Below are positions 15,370-23,077 of a DNA stretch of 35,381 nucleotides, in pieces. Source of the DNA: Clostridia bacterium (lineage in GTDB: Bacteria > Bacillota_A > Clostridia > Oscillospirales > CAG-272). The notes beneath the pieces are model-generated. The model was not told the origin of the DNA. It ran no database searches and saw only the letters and a program-made list of their open reading frames with translations. Made by a program: the position numbers and the translations under genes. Position 1 is the stretch's first letter, and the number at the start of each line of letters is the position of its first letter. The stretch covers positions 1 to 35,381 of the forward strand of contig JAFTRB010000088.1 in assembly GCA_017462445.1 (NCBI GenBank), in the 5' to 3' direction.

Positions 15370-16104
15370 TTGAAAAAAGAGACTAACTGTGGTATAATTA
15401 AAGAACCACGAACAGGGTGCAAGGATATTTTTAACGCTTATATGTGCAAGGGTGCCATATTTGGTCTAAACGATATCCCTTATTGTCCTACCACTGCAAC
15501 GAAGCTTCCCGAGGAGGTCATCACTTGGGAAGAAGCAAAGAGCATTTACAAAAAGCAATTGCGCTTGAAGAATGAAAACTTCACATACAATGCTTTTGTT
15601 TGCTTCTACATGGATGACTACAAATTTGACGGAGTACGTGGCATTTGGCATGACTCAGCACATGCATTAAAAGTTCTTCGTCATTTTGCAGGTGTTATCA
15701 CGCCAGACTTCTCAACCTACCAAGACTTTCCCGAGCCGCTCAAAGTCTATAATACATATCGGATGCGAGTGTTCGGATATTGGCTTGGTACAAACGGAAT
15801 CCCTATCATCAATAATGTTAGATGGGGTACGCCGGAGAGTTATCGCTATTGCTTCGATGGGATAGATAAGAATTCCGTTGTTGCCATCGGCACGGTTGGT
15901 GGCAGTCCTCGAAAATACATTGACAGAGTTCGCTTTGAACGAGGGCTCGAGGAGCTTGTTCGTGTGCTGCAACCGCACACCATTGTTATTTATGGTTCAG
16001 CTAACTATCCCTGCATAGAAAAACTGAAAGAACAAGGTATCACAATCATTGCTTTTTCTTCTGAAACTGCGAAAGCTTTTGAAAGGAGGAAAAACAATGA
16101 GTAA
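15370..16104 (+). CDS. DUF4417-like protein
   Basis: A 244-residue protein that I match to the DUF4417 family, common in phages and mobile elements and without known function. Visible segments are YNAFVCFYMDDYKFDGVRGIW, GYWLGTNGIPIINNVRWG (about 137-154), VAIGTVGG and a Rossmann-like ending HTIVIYGSANYPCI. The start is TTG at 15370, supported by GGAGGTGAT 5-9 nt upstream. Its stop overlaps the deaminase ATG by 8 nt, so the two are translationally coupled. AT-rich like the rest of the island. Catalysis or DNA binding cannot be claimed. Confidence 0.7.
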   Translation: MKKETNCGIIKEPRTGCKDIFNAYMCKGAIFGLNDIPYCPTTATKLPEEVITWEEAKSIYKKQLRLKNENFTYNAFVCFYMDDYKFDGVRGIWHDSAHALKVLRHFAGVITPDFSTYQDFPEPLKVYNTYRMRVFGYWLGTNGIPIINNVRWGTPESYRYCFDGIDKNSVVAIGTVGGSPRKYIDRVRFERGLEELVRVLQPHTIVIYGSANYPCIEKLKEQGITIIAFSSETAKAFERRKNNE

Positions 16105-16549
16105 GAGCAGTAGCGGGCTTTTTAATGGTACTTTTGGGCAACAAAATCATGTGCCAGACCCAGTAGTTCAGATCAAGGCAAAAGCAGAAAGCAAAGTAAA
16201 AAATATGATTTCTAACCATGCAGGTGGGAGATCTAAAGCAATGGCTGTGGGTGCATATGATGTGAGCACAGGTAAAACTTCGGCATCATTTGCCGGTGCT
16301 ATTCCTTCATATATTCACCCTGTTCTAATTGAAAGAGCCAATAGAATTGGGGGAATTGGTTCATTGGGGGTTACAAGCAAAAACACCGTAGGTGTATGTG
16401 CAGAATTCCACGCTGTCAATGATCTTTTGTTGCGCGGAGCAAGTATATCCAATATACGACTAACAAAGGCTATTAGACCAAGAACAGGCAAGACAATGCC
16501 TTTTTGTGATAACTGCAAAAAGATGTTTGGCGATCTAATTGATGATTAA
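16097..16549 (+). CDS. Free-standing deaminase of the polymorphic-toxin type
   Basis: A 150-residue protein with the two zinc-site motifs of the cytidine-deaminase-like superfamily: CAEFHAVNDLL (Cys101, Glu103) and PFCDNC (Cys137, Cys140). The Cys-Ala-Glu form, the SGKTSASFAGAIP-type strand and the size fit YwqJ-like toxin deaminases of bacterial polymorphic toxins. Such domains normally sit at the end of a long secreted protein; here there is no delivery domain or signal peptide. Either a toxin tail is separated from its trunk, or it acts inside the cell on nucleic acid or nucleotides. The start at 16097 is set by AAAGGAGG 8 nt upstream. It overlaps DUF4417 and precedes an immunity-like gene by 11 nt. 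Confidence 0.68.
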   Translation: MSKSSSGLFNGTFGQQNHVPDPVVQIKAKAESKVKNMISNHAGGRSKAMAVGAYDVSTGKTSASFAGAIPSYIHPVLIERANRIGGIGSLGVTSKNTVGVCAEFHAVNDLLLRGASISNIRLTKAIRPRTGKTMPFCDNCKKMFGDLIDD

Positions 16550-16560
16550 GGAGATTTATT

Positions 16561-16983
16561 ATGAGAATAACTAATATTGATTTACAATGTGAAGATCTTA
16601 TGTGGTTTGCTATTGATCAGAACGGATACATTCTTGAATTCACTTCGGGGGGGATGGGTAATGTTCCAGAATTCGTTTGTGCGGACAGAGAATCAAATGA
16701 TTTGCTTGTAAATTTCTTTATGAATGTGCTTGAAGAGACTACTTCGGAACAGCTCGAAGTACCATATGATGACAACGATTTAATTAATGATGCAATCCAT
16801 TTGTCAAGGAAAGGGTTATATTGCCTTGATGCTTCGGGCGATACTTATGATAAAATTTGCTCTCCTAAGGCACCATTACACATAGACAGTCTTCCTGTGA
16901 ACATAAGAGAAATCATGTCAACACGTTTGGTTAATGTCGATGTTGATTCTACCGATACGATTGATGTTGAACACGCATATTAA
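16561..16983 (+). CDS. Immunity-like protein for the deaminase
   Basis: A 140-residue acidic protein with MWFAIDQNGYILEFTSGG near residues 14-31, then MGNVPEFV. I have seen this pattern in small proteins beside polymorphic toxins, but I cannot name a family. It follows the deaminase by 11 nt with AAGGAGA before the ATG, and the operon terminator comes next. Position, size and acidity fit an immunity protein that neutralises the deaminase; this is an inference. Confidence 0.55.
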   Translation: MRITNIDLQCEDLMWFAIDQNGYILEFTSGGMGNVPEFVCADRESNDLLVNFFMNVLEETTSEQLEVPYDDNDLINDAIHLSRKGLYCLDASGDTYDKICSPKAPLHIDSLPVNIREIMSTRLVNVDVDSTDTIDVEHAY

Positions 16984-17072
16984 TTTACCAAGGCAAAGGA
17001 ATTGGAAGACCAATTTACAAAATCAACTATAATGGGACGGAATTTTGAAAGATACTCATTCTTTAATACCTT

Positions 17073-17107
17073 GGGGTGCCGCATCTATTTTGCGGTGCCC
17101 CATTTTT
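17073..17107 (+). terminator. Terminator of the DUF4417-deaminase operon
   Basis: GGGGTGCCGCA (17073-17083) pairs with TGCGGTGCCCC (17091-17101), including two G-T pairs, followed by ATTTTT. From here to 17260 the sequence is AT-rich with no gene that I can see. Confidence 0.8.
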
Positions 17108-17260
17108 GATATTTGAATAGTTGTATTTTCTCTGTGTAATCGTTCAATTAATGCCTAATCTTATCTAGCATGTCTATCTTTTGCCCACACTATCTCGCTT
17201 CGTCCCACTTTGTTCTTTTTTCTTTAAGGTGTTGCACTTGATAGTATAATTCACCCCGAC

Positions 17261-17290
17261 AAAAAACTCCCCCGACCTCGGTCGGGGGAG
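17261..17290 (-). terminator. Terminator of the acyl-CoA synthetase gene
   Basis: CTCCCCCGAC and GTCGGGGGAG form a perfect 10-bp stem with a CTCG loop (17267-17290). On the minus strand it is followed by T6. Confidence 0.88.
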
Positions 17291-17298
17291 CATGAATA

Positions 17299-18984
17299 TC
17301 AATCAATAGTCATATCAAGCTTAAATCTCATAATCTTGCGAAGGGTGTTCTTGGGGAACTCCTCGGTACGCACCTTAAGCACGCCAATCTTCTTGTAGGG
17401 AACGGCGTTCTTGTTGTAGTCGGTGACGAACTGCCACAGGTATGCGTACACATCCTCGATGCCGTTGTTCTTCATATAATCATAGTCGGGATACATCTCG
17501 GCAACAATCTTATTCTCCTCAATACCCCTCTTGGACTGTCCCTCGTATACGATAACATCGATAACGCCGGGAACCGCAACAAACTCGCTCTCAATCTCCT
17601 CGGGATAAACATTCTTACCGTTAGAGAGGATTATAAGATTTTTCTTTCTTCCCGTGATGGTGATAGAGCCACCGCTGGTAAGCTTGCCGTAGTCGCCTGT
17701 GCGGAAGTAGCCGTCCTCGGTCATCGCATCCGCGGTCGCCTCTTCATCCTTGAAATAGCCAAGCATAACATTGGGGCCCTTGACGCAGATTTCGCCCTCG
17801 CCATCCTCGTTGGGGTCATCAATACGGACAATATCGCCGTCGATGGGGAAGCCGACGCTGCCCTTGACAATTCTGCCCGAATGGTTAACCGAGATAAGCG
17901 GAGCGCACTCGGTGATGCCGTAGCCGTTAAGAACCTCGATGCCGATGCCGTCGAAGAAGTCTATCATATCCTGGTTAATAGCCGCGCCGCCGCAAACAAC
18001 GAGATCAAGCCTTCCGCCGAAGGACTCAAGTATCTGACCGAAGAACTTTCTGCGAAGGTCAATACCAATCTTGCGAAGGAAGTTGGAAACCTTTATCATT
18101 CTGTTTACCGTCTTGAGCTTGCCCTTATCCTTAAGAGTCGCCTGAATTCTGCGGTAGAAGGTTTCAAGATAAAGAGGAACCATAACCAAGTGTCCCGGCT
18201 TCTGCTCCTTCAGCTCGGGGAGAATGTAGCGTATTCCGGAGGAGATGTAAACCTCAATACCAACGCTGTTCTGTCCGTAGATGGACACGGTAGAGCCATA
18301 GGTGTGGTGGGGAGGAAGAACTCCAACCGACTTGTCCGAGAAGCCGATGAAGCCGACAACATCCTCCAAATCCCAGGTAATAGCCTTCTGCGAGAGCATA
18401 ACGCCCTTGCCCTTGCCCGTGGTGCCGGAGGTGAACACAAGAAGAGCCATCTTCTCGTTATCGATCTCGGTGTTGAAGTAGGGAGCGCTATCAAGAGCGA
18501 AGGCCTCCACGCCCTCCTTAAGCATAGTGTCTATTCCCTCTCCCGTGGAAATAAGGGTTGTAAGACCGACCTCGGCGGCAATCTGCTCACCTTTTTCCAT
18601 AATCTCCTTGTCACAGATAAGCACATCTGTATCAGCCTTTGCAACGGTAGCAGAAAGCTCGGGCGCGGTCCAATCCTTGTCAAGCGGAATAAGCACCGAG
18701 CCTGTGCAGAGGGTTGCGTAATATACAAGAACCCAGTTGTAGGACAGCTTGCCAATAAGGGTGATATGCTTGCCCGCATAGCCCGCCTTGATAAAAGCGG
18801 TGGAAAGCGCGCGAACCTCATCGCGGAGCTGCTCGTAGGTCTTTCTTACGATATGGTCTTCCTTATCCCTGGGGTTAATTCTATAAGCATAAGCGCCGTG
18901 ATCCTTAAATCTTACGCCAACATCCTCAATCATCTCTCTTACATTTTCATAGTGATATCTGGGGCGAATTCTCTTTTCAGCCAT
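17299..18984 (-). CDS. AMP-binding acyl-CoA synthetase (long-chain fatty acid CoA ligase-like)
   Basis: A 561-residue adenylate-forming enzyme. Motifs are the P-loop TSGTTGKGKG (185-194), the NGYGITECAPL adenine-site motif, GYFRTGDYG, and the hinge and A8 region TGRKKNLIILSNGKNVYPEEIE. It activates a carboxylic acid to acyl-AMP and then the CoA thioester; the order of motifs and length fit long-chain acyl-CoA synthetases. The ending NTLRKIMRFKLDM contains the catalytic C-terminal lysine region. It lies 39 nt downstream of a MarR-type regulator in the same direction, with AAAGGAG before the ATG. MarR-like control of fatty acid activation is plausible. The exact substrate is open. Confidence 0.87.
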   Translation of the reverse strand: MAEKRIRPRYHYENVREMIEDVGVRFKDHGAYAYRINPRDKEDHIVRKTYEQLRDEVRALSTAFIKAGYAGKHITLIGKLSYNWVLVYYATLCTGSVLIPLDKDWTAPELSATVAKADTDVLICDKEIMEKGEQIAAEVGLTTLISTGEGIDTMLKEGVEAFALDSAPYFNTEIDNEKMALLVFTSGTTGKGKGVMLSQKAITWDLEDVVGFIGFSDKSVGVLPPHHTYGSTVSIYGQNSVGIEVYISSGIRYILPELKEQKPGHLVMVPLYLETFYRRIQATLKDKGKLKTVNRMIKVSNFLRKIGIDLRRKFFGQILESFGGRLDLVVCGGAAINQDMIDFFDGIGIEVLNGYGITECAPLISVNHSGRIVKGSVGFPIDGDIVRIDDPNEDGEGEICVKGPNVMLGYFKDEEATADAMTEDGYFRTGDYGKLTSGGSITITGRKKNLIILSNGKNVYPEEIESEFVAVPGVIDVIVYEGQSKRGIEENKIVAEMYPDYDYMKNNGIEDVYAYLWQFVTDYNKNAVPYKKIGVLKVRTEEFPKNTLRKIMRFKLDMTID

Positions 18985-19023
18985 TTTCTTTTTCTCCTTT
19001 TACTAAATTAACTGTAAATTATA

Positions 19024-19479
19024 TCAGGTAGCCCTTGCTATCAGGTTTTTAAAATTACCGTAAAGCTTCTCAAGCGTGGAATAGAACTGCTCCAGCTCCT
19101 CGCTCGATATGCCCTCGTCAACCGAGCTTTGAATACGCATTGCCTCCTCGGCAATCCTCCTTGCAAGCTCCTCACCCTTTTCGGTCAGGGCTATTCTGGC
19201 ATTGTACTTTCTGCGTCTCCCTCTCGCCTCGGCAAAGGTAACATAGCCTCCCTCAGCAAGTATCTCAATCTCTCGCGAAACCAAGGAGCGATCGATCTTC
19301 CTTGCGTGGGCAATTTCGGCAGCGGTCAAGCCCTCCTCACTGCGCCACAAATGGTAGATCCATAAAAGATGCACGCTCTTAACTCCCAACGAGGGAGCCA
19401 GCTCGTCCTTTAGCTTGTTGATGCCCTTGTGTATTCCGTCAAGCAGAAGAGTAAATCTCTCAAATCTGAAGTTATCCAA
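19024..19479 (-). CDS. MarR family transcriptional regulator
   Basis: A 151-residue winged-helix regulator. The DNA-binding core is LTAAEIAHARKIDRSLVSREIEILAEGGYV (51-80), followed by a basic wing EARGRRRKYNARIALTEKGEELA and a helical dimerisation end. It precedes the acyl-CoA synthetase gene by 39 nt and probably controls the pair, perhaps sensing a fatty acid or acyl-CoA. A near-palindrome over its own -35 box suggests autoregulation. Confidence 0.87.
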   Translation of the reverse strand: MDNFRFERFTLLLDGIHKGINKLKDELAPSLGVKSVHLLWIYHLWRSEEGLTAAEIAHARKIDRSLVSREIEILAEGGYVTFAEARGRRRKYNARIALTEKGEELARRIAEEAMRIQSSVDEGISSEELEQFYSTLEKLYGNFKNLIARAT

Positions 19480-19551
19480 TTCTTAGGATTCCATCCCCTT
19501 TCCTCGGTTTTTGTCGATAGATAAATGTTTACCTGTCAACTTCCTTCCCTC

Positions 19552-19580
19552 ATTGTATCATATTATTTCACAATTGTCAA
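19552..19580 (-). promoter_or_regulatory. Promoter of the marR-acyl-CoA synthetase operon with putative operator
   Basis: Minus-strand TTGACA (19575-19580) and TACAAT (19552-19557), 17 nt apart. TTCACAATTGTCAA at 19567-19580 is a near-perfect palindrome that covers the -35 box, a typical place for a MarR operator. Confidence 0.65.
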
Positions 19581-19687
19581 CAGTTTATTACAATTAGCGC
19601 CCAAGAGCAGCTCTTCAACCGTTGCGACATAAAAATTAAAGGCGGTAAGCCAAATTGCTTTTGACCATTCAACCGTAAAAAGGCAAC

Positions 19688-19727
19688 AAAAAACCAAGAT
19701 CAATCAACCGATTTGACCTTGGTTTTT
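19688..19727 (-). terminator. Terminator of the lipoprotein operon
   Basis: AAAAACCAAG and CTTGGTTTTT arms with partly paired interior (TCAA/TTGA). On the minus strand T-rich sequence follows. It lies about 75 nt past the gene remnant at 19803-20108. The rest of 19480-19800 shows no gene; a short CATAGC/GCTATG hairpin lies at 19741-19766. Confidence 0.65.
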
Positions 19728-19802
19728 GATTATGACTGCGCATAGCGTTCGGTTTTTGTGCTATGGAGCAACCCCAGATACGGGATAGGATAAATTAATG
19801 CA

Positions 19803-20108
19803 CTATTCCTCGTTTGGGACACTAGCAATTACAGTAAGCGTAAAGGCTTCAAACGGAACATGAATTGCCGTACGCGAATAAACAATCAGATATGCGTGAC
19901 CGGCCTCCATATTCATGGTTATTTGCGTATTTGCATACGCCCCTCCGCCCCCGTTCTGTGTATTGTCTATTGTAATTGCCGTATTAAGTGTAAGATCTAT
20001 GACTGCAAGATATGTTTGACTTGCTCCATTATCCTCCAGCTCAATCGTGTAGTTGCCTGTTGCGGTAGGAACAAATTTTGCGACCTTGGTATAAACATAA
20101 TATAACTG
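19803..20108 (-). pseudogene. 3' remnant of an extracellular protein gene
   Basis: An open minus-strand frame runs from just after an in-frame TAA (20109-20111) to a TAG at 19803, with no usable start codon near its 5' end. It encodes about 101 residues with KFVPTATGNYTIELEDNG, ITIDNTQNGGGGAYANTQIT and AFTLTVIASVPNEE. This beta-rich pattern resembles C-terminal domains of secreted surface proteins of the pre-peptidase C-terminal type. I read it as the tail of a gene whose front was lost by deletion, lying downstream of two lipoprotein genes and possibly once a third member of that operon. Confidence 0.55.
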
Positions 20109-20165
20109 TTATGATTTTGATAATATTTATCATAATAAATCACCAAACTATTTTTGATAGCTCAA

Positions 20166-21386
20166 TTAATAATGGCTATACCAGAAAACTATCGTTCGAC
20201 CGTATATATTGTAAAGCGAGTCTACATTGATGTCAAATGAGCCTAAGCTATGCTCATCACAGCAATCAAGACCAAAAGGGATGCGTCCTTCTACTGTGAA
20301 GCTTCTCTCATCGACCGCTATTATTTGTTGGTTCCTATAATATTTTGGTATTCGCTTTATCACAGGATACTCATGAATACACGTGTTTTTTTCCATACCA
20401 AAGGGCTCGTTTACGGTTTTGTTATTATACCCGCCCGCATAGATGTCAAAGGACTCACAATCAAGCTCCGTAAACCCTGACGGCGAAGTTGTACTAAAGG
20501 CGGAAGTATAATCCCACCCAAAGGATAATACGAATTCTATTTTATCCTGATACAAAGCATTCGCAAGCATTGTTAATGGCCTGCAAAAGCCTTCAAGCTC
20601 TCCACTACCAATTGAATATATTCTATTCTCAAGCACATACATTTCCCTAGCCTCCTCGGGCGTTGTGTCTGTTCCGTTAGTTCTTTTTAAGAAACGATGA
20701 TAGGAGCATAATGTCACTTGGTCGCCATCAACCAAATAAAAGATATCTGCAGCATATTTATACACTAAGGAATTATTATCAAGCGCATTTTCTCCACACG
20801 CCCACAGGGTAAAGCTACCATATCTCTCTCCACTGAAGAAGCGAATCGGAATCTCTACAGTCTCGGAATTGTTATACTTATAGGTATAGCCATAGCTACC
20901 CATCTGTTCACCATCTCCAAAAGCCGTGCGATTGTATGTAAAGGCTTCATCTATTAGCTCTTCACTATGTTCAGCAAGTGTATAGGGGACAAGCTTAATC
21001 CGATTATTAAAATCCACATTTTCCGGATGCATCAGGACAATCCTGAATTGTGGTATGCTCTGAAAACCGCTATATGCATTAATCCCCTTATGAGTTGTAC
21101 CATATGCTATTTCAAAATTGATAGAATCTATTTTCGTTCTGTCAAAGCTTGATATTTCCGAGCGATATGCCATAATATCCGGAGTTGCATCGGCATAGGC
21201 GGCTAATTCCTTTATACCAATACTTCCATATTCATCAAGACGGACAAATTCCATTTTATACCCCTGCTCAAAGCCCTCGTCCTTCGGTGTATCATCCGTC
21301 GCGGGAGGCTCGGGCGCAGGCTCGCCGCAGGAAGCAAGCGAAAGCAGTATTGCAATAAAAAGGAATAATGCAATTAGCTTTTTCAT
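20166..21386 (-). CDS. Lipoprotein of unknown function (paralogue 2)
   Basis: A 406-residue secreted lipoprotein. The signal peptide MKKLIALFLFIAILLSLASC ends in the lipobox LASC with lipidated Cys20, followed by a Pro/Glu/Asp-rich linker. The mature part matches the neighbour at 21388-22644 in several places, such as SIPQFRIV, ERYGSFTLWACGENALDNN and YKYAADIFYLVDGDQVTLC, and looks beta-rich. No known family recognised. It starts one base after the stop of the first gene, and its ribosome site GGAGAAT lies inside that gene, so translation is coupled. The first 130 bp are almost identical to those of its paralogue. Confidence 0.8.
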   Translation of the reverse strand: MKKLIALFLFIAILLSLASCGEPAPEPPATDDTPKDEGFEQGYKMEFVRLDEYGSIGIKELAAYADATPDIMAYRSEISSFDRTKIDSINFEIAYGTTHKGINAYSGFQSIPQFRIVLMHPENVDFNNRIKLVPYTLAEHSEELIDEAFTYNRTAFGDGEQMGSYGYTYKYNNSETVEIPIRFFSGERYGSFTLWACGENALDNNSLVYKYAADIFYLVDGDQVTLCSYHRFLKRTNGTDTTPEEAREMYVLENRIYSIGSGELEGFCRPLTMLANALYQDKIEFVLSFGWDYTSAFSTTSPSGFTELDCESFDIYAGGYNNKTVNEPFGMEKNTCIHEYPVIKRIPKYYRNQQIIAVDERSFTVEGRIPFGLDCCDEHSLGSFDINVDSLYNIYGRTIVFWYSHY

Positions 21387-21387
21387 A

Positions 21388-22644
21388 TTAATTCTCCTCT
21401 ATTGTCCATTTGTATGATCTATAGAAATACGAATCATGTTGATATGTATCATAGACACACATAGTAATTATATTATCATTGACAAGGTATTTAAGCGAAG
21501 CCCCATAACCAACATTTTTAACCTCCGGAATGTCGGTTAAGGTAATTAGAAGTGTTCCGTAATCTGCACTATTAAAAACCTCCGTAGGTACTGATACAAG
21601 ATAATAGCTTTTGCACACTCTTTTTACACTTTGACAACGCGATTCCGTGGTGTTTATATACGGAAAATATAAGCCACATCCTTGCTTCTCCGAAAACAAC
21701 TGCTCTTCAACAGTCAGAAGCTTTGTATATGTATCATCATTCCTATGATAAACGCTAATATCAAATGACGGACAATCAATGTCTTGATAATAATACAAAT
21801 TGGTATTCCATAATTGAACAATTAGATCTACACTATCGCGTGCCTTCTTATCAAAGGAAGCGGATATCGGTCTTAAAACCATAGCTCCACTCGGAGAAAG
21901 GTTTGCATATTCGGGGAAGCTAATCGACACTAAAGGTTCGTTTCTTTTTTCGCTCACCCATAATTCATCAATGTATCTAAAAAATTCATCGTCTGTACAA
22001 AGGGTAACAGTATTGCCACTAACAGTATAGAAAATGTCTTCACCGTATTTATACACCTGTTGATTATTATCAAGCACATTTTCGCCAATCACCCATAACG
22101 AAATCGAACCAAACTGCTCACCCGAAAAAAGAGATGAGGGTATAAAGATTGTTTCGCGGTTATTAAATTTGTTTTCCCAGCCGTGAAGCTCGTTTTTGAA
22201 GGGCTTTAACGCCTCGCCATCCTTTGTGTAGGAATACTTTTCACTTATAAGTTGTTCCTCGTGAGTCGCAATTGTTACCGGTTCACCATTGCCATATGTG
22301 GGAATTGCAACTATGCGAAATCTTGGAATGCTTTGCACCTTTGCATAAGGCTTCAAAGCATCGGAAAAGGTTCCATATGAAATCTCAAGCTCTATATCCT
22401 CCAAAGTGGATCTATCAAAGCTTTTCACCTTGCTTCTGTAGGCAATAATATCATATTGTCTTTCACTATATGTAAATTCCCAGGGATTGCAGAGCTCCGC
22501 CTCATGACAAAACAGATACCCCTGCTCAAAGCCCTCGTCCTTTGGTGTATCATCCGTCGCGGGAGGCTCGGGCGCAGGCTCGCCGCAGGAAGCAAGCGAA
22601 AACAGCATTGCAATAAAAAGGAATAATGCAATTAATTTTTTCAT
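21388..22644 (-). CDS. Lipoprotein of unknown function (paralogue 1)
   Basis: A 418-residue lipoprotein with signal peptide and lipobox LASC (Cys20). ATG at 22644 is preferred over the in-frame ATG at 22659, because the GGAGAA ribosome site lies between the two. After a shared linker GEPAPEPPATDDTPKDEGFE the sequence diverges from paralogue 2. It keeps motifs SIPRFRIV, SGEQFGSISLWVIGENVLDNN and YKYGEDIFYTVSGNTVTLC, so both descend from one duplicated gene. Several cysteines occur in the C-terminal half. Function unknown; an extracellular beta-rich binding protein is a guess. Confidence 0.8.
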   Translation of the reverse strand: MKKLIALFLFIAMLFSLASCGEPAPEPPATDDTPKDEGFEQGYLFCHEAELCNPWEFTYSERQYDIIAYRSKVKSFDRSTLEDIELEISYGTFSDALKPYAKVQSIPRFRIVAIPTYGNGEPVTIATHEEQLISEKYSYTKDGEALKPFKNELHGWENKFNNRETIFIPSSLFSGEQFGSISLWVIGENVLDNNQQVYKYGEDIFYTVSGNTVTLCTDDEFFRYIDELWVSEKRNEPLVSISFPEYANLSPSGAMVLRPISASFDKKARDSVDLIVQLWNTNLYYYQDIDCPSFDISVYHRNDDTYTKLLTVEEQLFSEKQGCGLYFPYINTTESRCQSVKRVCKSYYLVSVPTEVFNSADYGTLLITLTDIPEVKNVGYGASLKYLVNDNIITMCVYDTYQHDSYFYRSYKWTIEEN

Positions 22645-22670
22645 AAATTCTCCTTTCATACTAAATCTTT

Positions 22671-22743
22671 ATTAAAAAACAAAAACATACCTCGGGCACC
22701 CGAGGTATGTCAAATAAAGCTGATAGTGTCACCCATCGGGCTT
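22671..22743 (-). promoter_or_regulatory. Attenuator-like leader of the lipoprotein operon
   Basis: Between the promoter at 22750-22778 and the first start codon lies a perfect 12-bp hairpin, ACATACCTCGGG/CCCGAGGTATGT (22685-22710). On the minus strand it is followed by TTTTGTTTTTT, a full terminator. Upstream in the same leader, CCCGATGG could pair with the left arm CCTCGGG with one bulge, which would give an alternative fold. The ligand or trigger is not visible. Confidence 0.55.
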
Positions 22744-22749
22744 AGTTTA

Positions 22750-22778
22750 AGTATAGCATAAATGGATTTTTTTGTCAA
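22750..22778 (-). promoter_or_regulatory. Promoter of the lipoprotein operon
   Basis: Minus-strand TTGACA (22773-22778) and TATACT (22750-22755), 17 nt apart. Confidence 0.75.
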
Positions 22779-22781
22779 CGG

Positions 22782-22820
22782 ATTTTACAGATGTTTTTTT
22801 ATGCATTTTACAGGTGTTTT
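22782..22820 (-). repeat. Direct repeat upstream of the lipoprotein promoter
   Basis: ATTTTACAGATGTTTT (22782-22797) and ATTTTACAGGTGTTTT (22805-22820) differ at one base and are 23 bp apart, directly upstream of the -35 box. This fits a tandem binding site for a regulator. The rest of 22821-22996 shows no gene. Confidence 0.5.
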
Positions 22821-22996
22821 ATTATGAATTTCCTCTCTATTATCGAATATCTTGAAAAGGCTACTGCCATTTGATTATTCAACTAATGTCGCCATATTGC
22901 TGAACACCTTTCTCTAAAACAAAAAACAGCAAGCGGTCTGGCTTGATTCAGAGCAGAAAGCGTCATTCTGTGACAAACAGGCGCATAATACAAAAT

Positions 22997-23033
22997 AATG
23001 GACGAGACACCCATTTACGGTACCTCGCCCATT
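22997..23033 (-). terminator. Terminator of the ABC importer operon
   Basis: AATGGACGAG (22997-23006) and CTCGCCCATT (23024-23033) form a 10-bp stem with one G-T pair; on the minus strand ATTTTG follows. It lies about 45 nt past the stop of the ATPase gene. Confidence 0.65.
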
Positions 23034-23077
23034 TGATTAAGGCCTTGCATCAATGAAAAGCCCCTTTTAGCAGATGT

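Noticed and set aside
17881..19011. 376-codon plus-strand frame opposite the acyl-CoA synthetase
   Set aside because: The minus strand carries a complete set of AMP-binding motifs; the plus frame shows none.
22685..22710. Hairpin read as the terminator of the ABC importer operon
   Set aside because: A promoter at 22750-22778 lies between that operon and the hairpin, and a better terminator exists at 22997-23033.
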